Source of the DNA: Caproiciproducens sp. NJN-50
GTDB taxonomy: Bacteria > Bacillota > Clostridia > Oscillospirales > Acutalibacteraceae
Direction of reading: 5' to 3'
Length of the DNA: 64,000 nt
Assembly (NCBI RefSeq): GCF_004103755.1
Contig: NZ_CP035283.1
Location: 2,852,001 to 2,916,000, forward strand
The translations under genes and the position numbers were made by a program. This document shows positions 50,885-59,187 of the stretch, in pieces; within the stretch, counting starts at the first letter, position 1; the number at the start of each line of letters is the position of its first letter. The notes below the pieces were generated by a model. That model saw only the letters and a program-made list of their open reading frames with translations. It was not told where the DNA came from and did no database searches.

Positions 50885-51508
50885 CGCAGCGAGGTTTTGG
50901 GCGTCCGCTGGGGTTCCATTGACTTCGAGAAGAACACAATCGCCATCGAGCATAAAGTCATTGATGGATGTGCCGCTGGGCAGGAGGGCCTGTTGCTGAC
51001 GGATGAGATGAAAACCAAATCCAGCCGCCGGACACTCCCACTGCTTCCGATGCCGGAACGTGTTCTGCAAGAAACAAAGGCCCGTCAGGAGGAGTATCGC
51101 AGAGCATGCAGGAAGGGATATTGCAAGAAGTATCTGGAGTATGTCTGCGTGGACAGTCTGGGAAACCTGCTGAGTCCGGCCTTTCTGAGCGCGCACTTTT
51201 CCTACCTTCTTCAGAAGAACGGTCTGCGGCATATCCGTTTTCATGATCTGCGCCACACCTGCGCCAGCCTGCTGGTTGCTGAGAGAGTGGATATGAAGCG
51301 CATTCAGCTCTGGTTGGGGCACAGCAATTCTTCCACCACTGCCGACATTTACGCTCACCTGGACTTTGCGAGCAAACGCGAAACCGGGGTGGTGATAGGA
51401 AGTTTGTTGGATGGGTCACTTGATAGGGATAGAACGACGGATAAAGCGAAGCTTTGTATGCCAGATGAAGAGTCTGAGATCCAAATCACCAGAGGGACAA
51501 AAACGTGA
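50882..51508 (+). pseudogene. Tyrosine recombinase/integrase catalytic domain, N-terminus deleted
   Basis: The frame enters at GRRSEVLGVRWGSIDFE, which carries the first catalytic Arg. It continues with the Lys region TKSSRRTLPL, HDLRHTCASLL (His and second Arg), LGHSNSSTT and the nucleophile Tyr in ADIYAHLD. All catalytic residues are kept, but the arm-binding and core-binding domains (about 200 residues) are gone and no credible start remains. It ends 36 bp before the tRNA-Ser gene, the usual target position. Confidence 0.8.
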
Positions 51509-51540
51509 AAAACAGCCACGGAAGAATCCTTCCATGGCTG
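51507..51540 (-). terminator. Terminator of tRNA-Ser
   Basis: On the minus strand CAGCCATGGAAG pairs (one mismatch) with CTTCCGTGGCTG, followed by TTTTTC. The integrase stop codon lies in the tail. Confidence 0.7.
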
Positions 51541-51544
51541 ACGT

Positions 51545-51633
51545 TGGCGGAAGCGGTGGGATTCGAACCCACGAGACCTTGCGGTCTACCTGATTTCGAG
51601 TCAGGCCCGTTATGACCACTTCGATACGCTTCC
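51545..51633 (-). tRNA. tRNA-Ser (anticodon CGA)
   Basis: Acceptor stem GGAAGCG/CGCTTCC, anticodon arm CCTGA-CTCGAAA-TCAGG, a long variable arm (GACC-GCAA-GGTC), T arm GTGGG-TTCGAAT-CCCAC, discriminator G and encoded CCA. Class II shape and CGA anticodon give serine, codon UCG. Confidence 0.95.
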
Positions 51634-52087
51634 ATATTCAATTTTACCCCGCTTTTCAGGGTGGCACAGGCGTTAGAAACGTGTTAGAATAGAACCGTGG
51701 ATTCCTGAGTATTGCGGCTCGGAAACCCAGCAAACACGGGCATCTGCGGAATTTGGCCACGGATTTGGACAAGCCCGTTTCGAGTGCGGCCCGTTATGAC
51801 CACTTCGATACGCTTCCGATTAAATTATTTCAAAGGATTAACGACCAGCGCATAAGCTCAATTGCAACACAAAGAATACCAAAGAATTCAGGAATCAGGG
51901 ATTTTCTAAGCAATGAGCTATTGGGTCCACTACGACTTCCTGCAATTGCTTTGGTAGGCCCTATAGCACCTCCCAAATGTGCTTTTTTATTGTACCGGTA
52001 AACGTAAAAAAAGTCAAGGGTTTTCCCCGAAAGCAGTCGGTTATAGGAGCATTTGTCTCAGCTCATATCTGACAAGCCTCAAGAACC
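51634..52087. other. AT-rich scar region beside tRNA-Ser
   Basis: Contains the duplicated tRNA end (51778-51817) and otherwise no convincing gene. Short frames on both strands (for instance GGAIGPTKAIAGSRSGP on minus near 51950) may be gene debris. It is more AT-rich than the surroundings. Confidence 0.5.
51778..51817 (-). repeat. Duplicated 5' part of tRNA-Ser, candidate att site
   Basis: Forty bases repeat tRNA positions 51594-51633 with two mismatches; the outer 30 (51788-51817) are identical. It covers the acceptor 5' strand, the D arm and half the anticodon arm, 184 bp from the gene. This is what integration into a tRNA gene leaves behind. Confidence 0.8.
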
Positions 52088-52124
52088 AAACTGAAAAGGC
52101 GCAAAAAGCGCGCCTTTTCAGTTT
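52088..52124. terminator. Terminator of the GT39 gene
   Basis: AAACTGAAAAGGCGC pairs perfectly with GCGCCTTTTCAGTTT around seven bases, six bp after the stop; moderately U-rich tail on minus (GTTTGGTTC). Confidence 0.7.
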
Positions 52125-52129
52125 GGGAC

Positions 52130-54364
52130 TTATGAAGCATTTTGATAAGCAGACAGATCATAAAGCGTTTGGGAGCCGCCGGTCACCAGACCCGAATCAG
52201 AGGAAGAACTCCACACGCTGGAATCCACTGCCGTGCCGTGTTGCTCGACCCATTGGGTCACTTCGTCAGAGGAATTTCCGCCCATGCCTCCCCTCCCTCC
52301 AACCATGTAATATTTCAACTCACCCGATTTCACCATCTGCTCCAGTTTTTCCACGGTCAGAGACCGGTTGGTCCCACTGAACCCCCCCACCGCCATGACC
52401 GGCTTGCCGGTGGCTAAAATAATCGGTTCCGCTTCACTGGCACTCGATACCGCAAGCAGATATTTCTCTCCCGTATTATTCTTTTCAAGAAATGTAATTA
52501 GAGCTGAATCGGAGGAAGTACCGGACCGATTCCCGAAGTTTCCGCCGTCCTGCCGGCCGGTTTCCACATTGCCGCTTTCGGTTCTGTCGCCATCAGACGG
52601 CATGTCCCGATTACCGCCCGCCTGTCCGAACATCGACGTTTCCTCCGCGGAAGGGCCGGCGGAGGGAATGGAAGAATTGATGTTTCCCCACAGCGCGGAG
52701 TATCCCGTCCACACCGCCGGCGCAATCAGAAGCCCGGCAAAGCCGACGACAACGCATGCCAGCGCCAGTTTGCCGCCCGGATTTTTTTTGAAGAAGCGCA
52801 GAAGGAGCAGGAAAACAGCCGGTATTCCCGCTGCCACACAGATTAAAGGAATCAAAATTTTTGAATAGCCTGAATAGGACTGAAGCATTACAGCCTGAAC
52901 GGCAGCCGTCGAAACAAAGGACGCCGGAAGCAGATAACCCGACGGGCCGCCGCTGCGGTAAAGCCTCCACAGTTCGGTCGCGCCGATGCCGGCCAGAGCG
53001 GCGAGATACGGTGCCATGGCTGAAATATAATAAGGGTGGAAGAACTGTGCCACACTGAAATAGCCGACCATCGTCACGACGGAACCTCCCCAGAGCAGAA
53101 CCCCGCGCAGCAGCTTCCGGCGCCGTTCTTCATCGGCGCCGCGCATCCCGATCAGCATCGCCAGAACGGAGAACAGGCCGAACGGGAGAAGCCAGCTGTC
53201 CTGCCCGCCAAGGGTGGTGTTGAACATGCGCAGAATCCCGGCGCTTCCACCGCCGTTGAACATATTTCCCCCGCCCCCGTTGCCTCCGGGGCCTCCGGGA
53301 AAGCCGTCTGTTCCACCCTGCCCGAAAGTTCTTCCGTCATCCCTCTGGGTATCCCCGTCCGCACGTGATTCCGAACCGCTTACGCTGTCCGAACTCGAAC
53401 CCGACGACAGTGATGACGTCTGCCCGCTGTCCTGAGTCCCAACTGGTCCATCACCCTCCAGCCAGCCCTGCATGCCGCCGTCGGGCACGCTGTTCTCCTC
53501 GTCCGTTTCGGCCTGTCCCGGCATCCCGGAGCGGTTTCCGCCGAATGTGCCGCCCGACTGTCCCGTGATCCTCTGGATCCCGTTATAGCTGAGGGCAAGC
53601 TCCAGTTCGGAATTATTCGAGCTGTTGTCCACATAAGGCCGCTCGCTCGCCGGAGTCAGGTCTACGATCACGGACCAAGACAGGGACACCGTCAATAGGA
53701 CGAGCGCCGCCACTGCGAGATGCCATATCCGCTTTCTCCACCTGAGGCTCGTGCCGAAAAAGTAAACGGCGTAAAGGGCCGGAAGGATCAGGAACGCCTC
53801 CAATGTTTTGGCATTATAAGCGATTCCCAGGAAAACCATGGACAAAATCAAATAGCGGAGCTGCCCCCGGTCTGAAGCCGCCACCATGGCCCACGCGGAA
53901 AGCGCCATGAAGAAAATCAGCACCGAATCGGTGTTGTTGGTTTTGCTGATCACAATGAAAATCGGCGAGAGCGCAAGCACCAGCGCGGAGATGAGGCCGG
54001 CAGCAGTGCCGAAATGGCGTTTGACGGCGCAATAGACAATCGCAACCGTCGCCACCGCGGCCAGGCACTGCGGCAGAATGATGCTCCAGCCGTAAAATCC
54101 GAACACCTTCGCAAAGGCGGTCTGCACCCACAAAGAAACGGGGGGTTTGTCCACCGTGATCCATCCGCCGGGATCCAGCGAAGCAAAGAAAAAATTTTTC
54201 CAGCCGGTCAGCATGCTTTTCACGCTGGCGGCGTAAAACTCATTGCTGTAACCGAGATTCCAGATATGATAAACGGACAGGAAGGCCGCCAGAAACAGAA
54301 TCAGGGTCAGCGCGGCCGCTTCACGATATTTTCTGATGATCCTCACGTTTTGCATTTTCAGCAT
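52130..54364 (-). CDS. GT39/ArnT-like membrane glycosyltransferase
   Basis: 744 residues with about 12 transmembrane helices. The N-terminal GYSNEFYAASVKSMLTGWKNFFF and DPGGWITVDKPPVSLWVQ loops match the dolichyl-phosphate-mannose/ArnT-like (GT-C) fold, which moves sugars from polyprenyl phosphates onto envelope acceptors. A Gly/Ser/Asp-rich loop (residues about 275-375, with GGNGGGGNMFNGGG) interrupts the helices. The C-terminal 150 residues form an extracellular domain. RBS AGGGTG before the ATG; single gene. Confidence 0.88.
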   Translation of the reverse strand: MLKMQNVRIIRKYREAAALTLILFLAAFLSVYHIWNLGYSNEFYAASVKSMLTGWKNFFFASLDPGGWITVDKPPVSLWVQTAFAKVFGFYGWSIILPQCLAAVATVAIVYCAVKRHFGTAAGLISALVLALSPIFIVISKTNNTDSVLIFFMALSAWAMVAASDRGQLRYLILSMVFLGIAYNAKTLEAFLILPALYAVYFFGTSLRWRKRIWHLAVAALVLLTVSLSWSVIVDLTPASERPYVDNSSNNSELELALSYNGIQRITGQSGGTFGGNRSGMPGQAETDEENSVPDGGMQGWLEGDGPVGTQDSGQTSSLSSGSSSDSVSGSESRADGDTQRDDGRTFGQGGTDGFPGGPGGNGGGGNMFNGGGSAGILRMFNTTLGGQDSWLLPFGLFSVLAMLIGMRGADEERRRKLLRGVLLWGGSVVTMVGYFSVAQFFHPYYISAMAPYLAALAGIGATELWRLYRSGGPSGYLLPASFVSTAAVQAVMLQSYSGYSKILIPLICVAAGIPAVFLLLLRFFKKNPGGKLALACVVVGFAGLLIAPAVWTGYSALWGNINSSIPSAGPSAEETSMFGQAGGNRDMPSDGDRTESGNVETGRQDGGNFGNRSGTSSDSALITFLEKNNTGEKYLLAVSSASEAEPIILATGKPVMAVGGFSGTNRSLTVEKLEQMVKSGELKYYMVGGRGGMGGNSSDEVTQWVEQHGTAVDSSVWSSSSDSGLVTGGSQTLYDLSAYQNAS

Positions 54365-54541
54365 TTCAAATTCACCCTGTCTTTACTTTTTTGTAGGATA
54401 CCCCTTGTTTATGAAGGCAGGATGAATGGTTCATTAGGAGGTGATGAAAGAATGCGGGCAATCTTTTCCAGGCGTTCCGCCAGCCATGCAAAGCTGGGCG
54501 TCAACGGCTCGGGCCGCCGGGCGGAAGCCAAAACAAACCGG

Positions 54542-55627
54542 TCAGCCGAATCGGGCAAGGGCAGAAAACAGGGCGAGCGCGGACGGGAGGATCCGGTCGT
54601 TGAACTCGTAACACTCTGTATGGAGCTGAGGCCAATCCCGACCCGCGCCGATTCCCACCATAACCGCCCTTGCACCGGAACCGTAATATCCGAAATCCTC
54701 CGACCAGCGGAAAGGCTCCGAGATCTCGTCACAGTCCAACCCGGCTCTGAGGCTGACTCCCTTCAACCGCTCCAGGGTTTCGCCATCGTTTATCGTCGCG
54801 GGAAAAACATCGCAGAAAGAATCGGATTCTTCCACCCCGTCCGGCGCCGCTTCCGCTCGGGCGCTCTGCCGGATGGAAGCAATCAGCCGATCCAAGTCGT
54901 CCTCCAGCCACGCCCGGAGCGTAAGCCAAACCTCCGCCGTGCCGGCGGCGGAGCCGAAAGCCTTTTCACCGATTTTCGCACCGATCAGGGTTGCCATCGT
55001 CAGCCCCTTGTAACGAACCGGCTCTGTAATCGAGGGCAGAGCGCTTAGGAAACGGGCCGCGGCAAATCCAGGATTGCGTCCGTTTTCCGGATAAGCGGCG
55101 TGGGACGGCCTGCCGGCAAAAGACAGGGTCATCCCTCTGGAAGCGCACGCGAAGGTGCCGCGGCGCAGCAGCACGGTCCCCTCCTCCCATCCGGGAATAT
55201 TATGGAAGGCATAAATCCGATCGATCCCGTATTTTGAAAGAGCCCGGCAGCAGACCTTTCCTCCGGCGCCGGTCTCTTCCGCATGCTGAAAGAGGAGAAC
55301 GATGTTCCGCCCCAGCTTTTTGTGTTCGAGAAAAAGGCCCAGCCCGGCCAGAGCCGCGCAGTGTCCGTCATGCCCGCAAAGGTGGGCGCTGCCGCCCCGG
55401 AACGGCAGCGCGTCCATATCCGCCCGGAAAGCGACGGTTTCAGCGGCGCCCGGTTCCTCGTGAACGGCGCAGAACCACGCCCCCTCATCCTCCAGTCTCA
55501 GGGAAGTATGGGCGCGCAGAAATTTCATCAGAAACGCTTTCGTTCTCTTTTCGCTGCCGGATGGTTCGGCAAGGCGGTGCAGGCCGCTCCTGAGCGCCAG
55601 CACCATTCCAATGATCTGTTGTTCCAA
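54542..55627 (-). CDS. M20 family metallopeptidase/amidohydrolase
   Basis: 361 residues. Metal ligands lie in FRADMDALPF, CGHDGHCAALAG and QHAEETGAGG, with a later H in HNIPGW; the lid domain (HAAYPENGRNPG) follows. This set fits N-acyl-amino-acid amidohydrolases or related dipeptidases. TTG start at 55627, seven bases after GGAGG. The 180 bp to the GT39 gene hold no clear gene. Confidence 0.87.
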   Translation of the reverse strand: MEQQIIGMVLALRSGLHRLAEPSGSEKRTKAFLMKFLRAHTSLRLEDEGAWFCAVHEEPGAAETVAFRADMDALPFRGGSAHLCGHDGHCAALAGLGLFLEHKKLGRNIVLLFQHAEETGAGGKVCCRALSKYGIDRIYAFHNIPGWEEGTVLLRRGTFACASRGMTLSFAGRPSHAAYPENGRNPGFAAARFLSALPSITEPVRYKGLTMATLIGAKIGEKAFGSAAGTAEVWLTLRAWLEDDLDRLIASIRQSARAEAAPDGVEESDSFCDVFPATINDGETLERLKGVSLRAGLDCDEISEPFRWSEDFGYYGSGARAVMVGIGAGRDWPQLHTECYEFNDRILPSALALFSALARFG

Positions 55628-55747
55628 TCGTACGCCTCCGGATCAGACTGTATTCGACGAAAAATCGCCTTTCCCGATTATATTCCAGCCCTGCGGAGGA
55701 TTCAATAGATTGCCGCAAGAAAATGACCGCGGTTTCCCCCATAATGG

Positions 55748-55777
55748 AAAAGCGCGGCGGAAACCATTCCACCGCGC
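55748..55777 (-). terminator. Hairpin with U-run, possible end of the small-ORF transcript
   Basis: On the minus strand GCGCGGTGG, loop, CCGCCGCGC, then TTTT. A second GC-rich hairpin lies at 55799-55828. Confidence 0.5.
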
Positions 55778-55917
55778 CGCAATTCGATAAAATCAGCCGG
55801 GCCTCCGGCGGAAAACCGCCGAAGGCCCAAACGATAAACTGTGTCAACTGTTTCATTTTCCGCCCCGGCAAAGACCGATTCTCCAGAAATCAGCTGCCGC
55901 GGTAAAAACTCCCCAAA

Positions 55918-56106
55918 TCAATACATCGGAATCACCTTTGCCGTTTCCTCCGGTCTGTTCGCCGCCCGCGTTTCATCCTCTGAACCGCCCTGAAAAATCT
56001 GTTCCGGAAGAACTGGCTTCATTCGAAGCCGGGATTCAGCTTTCAAAGGGATTTGCAGCGTGCCGGCCAAACAAAATCTTCTGCAACAGGCCGTCTCGCA
56101 CCTCAT
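55918..56106 (-). CDS. Hypothetical 62-aa protein in a small-ORF transcript
   Basis: ATG at 56106 with GAGAAAGGA directly upstream (close spacing). Cys-rich start (MRCETACCRRFCLAG), then a polar part (MKPVLPEQIFQGGSEDETRA). It lies downstream of a consensus promoter and a 22-residue frame. No family recognised; may be non-coding. Confidence 0.3.
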   Translation of the reverse strand: MRCETACCRRFCLAGTLQIPLKAESRLRMKPVLPEQIFQGGSEDETRAANRPEETAKVIPMY

Positions 56107-56120
56107 TCCTTTCTCTGTTT

Positions 56121-56189
56121 TTACTCTTTTGCGGATGCATCCGTCCAACAAACGTCAATTGCCTTTCGCCGGTCCTCTTCCCTGTCCAT
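56121..56189 (-). CDS. Possible 22-aa leader peptide
   Basis: ATG at 56189 with AAGGGAGTGAGTCC upstream, a good ribosome site. Charged peptide (MDREEDRRKAIDVCWTDAS and so on). It is the first frame after the promoter at 56320-56348, so it may be a leader peptide for the next frame. Confidence 0.35.
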   Translation of the reverse strand: MDREEDRRKAIDVCWTDASAKE

Positions 56190-56319
56190 TGGACTCACTC
56201 CCTTCAGCGAAAAAGTCCGTTTTCATCCCGATGCCAGTCTCTGTTTTCCATCTTCCGCAGCGGCCGCCGCTCGGGAAAACTGCATCGTCCTTTCTATCGT
56301 CCCTTTTCCTTACGGCTTT

Positions 56320-56348
56320 ATTATAAGGGCAAATATGGTATAAGTCAA
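56320..56348 (-). promoter_or_regulatory. Consensus leftward promoter
   Basis: TTGACT, 17-bp spacer, TATAAT on the minus strand. It is one of the strongest promoters in the window, yet it drives only small frames. The 120-nt leader contains GC-rich pairing near 56225-56285. Confidence 0.75.
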
Positions 56349-56407
56349 TAGTTTCAATTAAAATAAAAATATTTTTTAGTATATTTTTGTTGCATATAAT
56401 TTTCCTG

Positions 56408-56436
56408 TTGACTTGCGGGTCCTTACAGCGTAGAAT
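56408..56436 (+). promoter_or_regulatory. Promoter of the DUF1292 gene
   Basis: TTGACT, 17-bp spacer, TAGAAT, about 45 bp before the start at 56483. Divergent from the promoter at 56320-56348. Confidence 0.75.
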
Positions 56437-56482
56437 AGTAACGACAGCAAAGACGGAAATGAATCTTAAGGAGAGTACCTCG

Positions 56483-56824
56483 ATGCAAGATGAATTCGGC
56501 CCTGATATTCTGACTTTGGTTGACGACGAAGGCAACGAGCATGAATTTGAAGTCTTGGACGTCATCGACAACGACGACGGGTGCTTTTACGCCCTGCTCC
56601 CCGTTCTCAGCAGCCCTCAGGACAAGGTCGACGCAGAGGGGACCTATTACATCTTCGAGTCAATCGAGGAAAACGGAGAACAGCAACTGGCCGAAGTGGA
56701 AGACGAAGCCCTGCTTGACCGGCTGGCAGAACAGTTCGAGAACCGGTTTGAAGAGCTGTATGGCGACGAAGACGAGGACTCCGACGATGTTCCGCCGGAA
56801 GAGGAAGACAATATCGAAGATTGA
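56483..56824 (+). CDS. DUF1292 (YrzB-like) acidic protein
   Basis: 113 residues: DILTLVDDEGNEHEFEVLDVID, then YYIFESIEENGE, ending in a very acidic tail. The ATG at 56483 follows AAGGAG. DUF1292 genes of Firmicutes usually lie beside ruvX (yrrK), and ruvX is 2 kb away here, so the locus has been partly rearranged. Function unknown. Confidence 0.9.
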   Translation: MQDEFGPDILTLVDDEGNEHEFEVLDVIDNDDGCFYALLPVLSSPQDKVDAEGTYYIFESIEENGEQQLAEVEDEALLDRLAEQFENRFEELYGDEDEDSDDVPPEEEDNIED

Positions 56825-56835
56825 TTTTTTTCGCT

Positions 56836-57030
56836 GGCATCCTGCCTGGTGCGCGGATTTGTGCAGAAATAACCCTACAATATTGAATCGGGAGCATCGG
56901 CTCCGGCGGCGGACTTCAGACCTCCCGGCATTTGCCGGACGAAGGGAGTGCGAAACCGTCGGGCGGGCACCCACCTGCTACGAGTAGCAGGTTATTCAAC
57001 ACAGTACGGCCAGGCGGGTCTTTATATTTT
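56836..57030 (+). ncRNA. ssrS: Probable 6S RNA
   Basis: About 195 nt right after the DUF1292 gene. CCTGCCTGG (near 56840) pairs with CCAGGCGGG (near 57013) to close the molecule. Inside are a GC-rich apical region (GGGAG/CTCCC and GCCGG/CCGGC pairings) and a hairpin ACCTGCTA-CGAG-TAGCAGGT (56973-56992), flanked by CACCC and TTCAACACA. Length, long hairpin with central openings and position fit clostridial 6S RNA, which binds RNA polymerase. A covariance-model search was not possible here. Confidence 0.6.
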
Positions 57031-57041
57031 TAACGGTTTGT

Positions 57042-57064
57042 CCCTGATTTCAGGGGCTTTTTTT
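57042..57064 (+). terminator. Rho-independent terminator after the RNA
   Basis: CCCTG-ATTT-CAGGG, then GC and TTTTTTT. Confidence 0.75.
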
Positions 57065-57167
57065 ATTGGCCGCTACAGTTTCGCGGATTTGTCGATGGAC
57101 AATCCGGGCAAAAAAAAGTATAATCAGGATGATATCATACTCTTGGCTGAAGATTAGGAGGCGTAGT

Positions 57168-58043
57168 ATGGCGGATTATGTGATTGCGGCGGCCTCCACC
57201 GCCGACCTTCCGAGGGAGTTTTTCGAGGAGCATGATGTGCCGCTGATCAGCTATTCCTTTATGCTGGGCGACAAAATCTGTGAGGACGACTGCAGGGAAA
57301 AATCCCGGGAGGAAATGTACAGGCAGATGCGGCAGGGAGCCATTCTCACCACGTCGATGATCAACGTTCTGACTTACTATGAGTTTTTCAAAAAGCTTAT
57401 GGATACTGGAAAAGACGTTATTTTCCTCGATATGTCGCGCGAGCTTTCTCACTCGTATGTCACAGCCGGGGAAGCTGCGGAGAGAATCCGGAAAGAATAT
57501 CCGAACCGGCGCTTTTATCAGATGGATACGCGCTGCGTATCCGGCGGGCTGGGCCTGCTCGTCATCAATCTGGTGCGTCTGCGCGACGAGGGAAAAAGCT
57601 TTGACGAAGTGATTGCTTGGGGAGAGGCGAACAAGCTGAAAATCATCCACCGCTTCACAGTCGACGACCTGAATTACCTCAAGCGCGGCGGCCGCGTTTC
57701 CAACGCATCCGCGCTGGTCGGTTCGCTGCTTTCCATCAAGCCCGTCCTGTATGTATCGGACGAGGGAAAGCTTGTCGTCGCTTCAAAGGTGCGCGGCCGG
57801 AAAGCCGCTCTGCTCACCATTCTGAACCGGATGAAAGAAGACCTCGTTTCCCCCGACGGTCAGGAAATACATATTCTCCACGCCGACTGTCTGGCGGATG
57901 CGGAACTCATGCGCGACAAAATCCTGGAAACTTTCCCCACGGTTGGAAAAGTCGTTATCACCAGCCTGGGCGTCGTCATCGGCGCTCACTGCGGGCCGGG
58001 CCTTTTCACCATCTTCTATTTCGGGGATAAACGCTGCCCGTAA
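57168..58043 (+). CDS. DegV family fatty acid-binding protein 2
   Basis: 291 residues: AAASTADLPREFFEEHDVPLISYSF, LSHSYVTAGEAAERI, DLNYLKRGGRVSNASALVGSLLSIKPVLYV and CGPGLFTIFYFGD. The lipid-binding DegV fold is complete. It is clearly different from the DegV at 30152, so the two may prefer different acyl chains, as FakB paralogues do. TAGGAGG precedes the ATG. Confidence 0.92.
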   Translation: MADYVIAAASTADLPREFFEEHDVPLISYSFMLGDKICEDDCREKSREEMYRQMRQGAILTTSMINVLTYYEFFKKLMDTGKDVIFLDMSRELSHSYVTAGEAAERIRKEYPNRRFYQMDTRCVSGGLGLLVINLVRLRDEGKSFDEVIAWGEANKLKIIHRFTVDDLNYLKRGGRVSNASALVGSLLSIKPVLYVSDEGKLVVASKVRGRKAALLTILNRMKEDLVSPDGQEIHILHADCLADAELMRDKILETFPTVGKVVITSLGVVIGAHCGPGLFTIFYFGDKRCP

Positions 58044-58069
58044 AGCTAGACAGGGCAGCCGCCCCTTCG

Positions 58070-58099
58070 CTGCGAAAGGCCATCCTTTCGCAGTTTTTT
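58070..58099 (+). terminator. Terminator of the second DegV gene
   Basis: CTGCGAAAGG, loop CCAT, CCTTTCGCAG, TTTTTT. Confidence 0.85.
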
Positions 58100-58175
58100 G
58101 TTCTCTCCGCCGGGCCCCCGGCACCGGGAAGGTCCGGATGGAAAAGCCCAAAAAACACGAAAGGGATGAAGCATC

Positions 58176-58625
58176 ATGCTGAAAGAATTTAAAGAATTTA
58201 TCTCCCGCGGCAACGTGATGGACCTGGCGATCGGCGTCATGATCGGCGCGGCGTTTTCCTCCATCGTTTCGTCCGTGGTAAACGATCTGATCACGCCTGT
58301 GATCGGCGCCGTTTTTGGAAAAATCGATTTTTCCAATCTGTACCTTGTCCTGGACGGGAAAAGCTTCCCGTCGCTGTCCGCCGCCAAAGAAGCGGGCGCT
58401 CCCGTGCTTGCCTACGGCAGTTTTCTGACGGCGGTGATCAACTTCCTGATCATCGCGTTCTGCGTCTTTCTGCTGAGCAAAGCCATCAACCGCCTCGTCC
58501 ACCGGAACGAAGCGGACCAGGCGGAAGAAACGGTCGCGCAGACGAAGATCTGCCCGTTCTGCAAAACGGAAATCCCCAGGGACGCGACCCGCTGCCCGAA
58601 CTGCACGTCCGAGCTGGCGGACTGA
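58176..58625 (+). CDS. mscL: Large-conductance mechanosensitive channel with C-terminal zinc ribbon
   Basis: 149 residues. The MscL core (FISRGNVMDLAIGVMIGAAFSSIVSSVVNDLITPVIG, then FLTAVINFLIIAFCVFLLSKAIN) gives two membrane helices that open under tension to release solutes. Instead of ending after the usual short helix, the protein continues into a zinc ribbon, ICPFCKTEIPRDATRCPNC (about 126-144). The ATG follows GGGATG in a 130-bp gap after the DegV terminator. Confidence 0.92.
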   Translation: MLKEFKEFISRGNVMDLAIGVMIGAAFSSIVSSVVNDLITPVIGAVFGKIDFSNLYLVLDGKSFPSLSAAKEAGAPVLAYGSFLTAVINFLIIAFCVFLLSKAINRLVHRNEADQAEETVAQTKICPFCKTEIPRDATRCPNCTSELAD

Positions 58626-58716
58626 GCCTGTGTGCATGCCCGCCGTTCCGCATCCGGCGAAAGGACATGCTTTGGAAAGCGAAAGCCGCGCCCGGTAAAA
58701 GCAATTCAGCTGCGGC

Positions 58717-58772
58717 AAAAACGGAAGGGTTCCCGGCCCCCTTGGGGCATCAGGAAAGCCTTCCGTTTTTTT
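58717..58772. terminator. Bidirectional terminator mscL / ruvX
   Basis: AAAACGGAAGG (58717-58727) pairs with CCTTCCGTTTT (58759-58769), followed by T's on plus and by U's from the A-run on minus. The ruvX stop (58750-58752) is inside the hairpin. Confidence 0.75.
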
Positions 58773-59187
58773 GCCGGTTGCGGCGGTAGCTGAGATAGTC
58801 CTGCAGGATAACCGTCGCCGCGACGGCATCGATGACCGCTTTTCGTTTCTTCCCGCGCGTGTCGGTATCGTTGAGATACCCGTGCGCGGTGATTGTCGTG
58901 CCCCGCTCGTCCCACAAGACGACCGGAAGGACGCTCAGCGTTTTCAGATGCTCCGCGAAAGCGCGCGCGTTTTGCGCGCTCTCTCCTTCCGAACCGTCCA
59001 TATTCCGCGGCAGCCCGACGACAATGCGACCTGCGGAAAGGGCTTTTGCCTCTTCGGCCACCATATCGGCCAGACGGTCCCAGTTTCGTTCCGCAATGGC
59101 GCGAACGGGCGAGGCGAGAACCTCGTCTTCATCGCAGACGGCGAGGCCCGTGCGCGCCTTTCCAAGGTCCACGGCAAGAATCCTCAC
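58750..59187 (-). CDS. ruvX: Putative pre-16S rRNA nuclease / Holliday junction resolvase (YqgF)
   Basis: 145 residues of the RNase H-like fold: MRILAVDLGKARTGLAVCDE (D7), IVVGLPRNMDGSEGESAQ, WDERGTT and the final acidic DAVAATVILQDYL. The GTG start overlaps the phosphatase stop (GTGA). It is the last gene of the operon that begins with pyrC. Confidence 0.94.
   Translation of the reverse strand: MRILAVDLGKARTGLAVCDEDEVLASPVRAIAERNWDRLADMVAEEAKALSAGRIVVGLPRNMDGSEGESAQNARAFAEHLKTLSVLPVVLWDERGTTITAHGYLNDTDTRGKKRKAVIDAVAATVILQDYLSYRRNRQKNGRLS

Noticed and set aside
54452..55048. Plus-strand frame behind a good AGGAGGTGATG site
   Set aside because: The predicted protein is the antisense shadow of the M20 gene and shows no family feature; the site is probably fortuitous.
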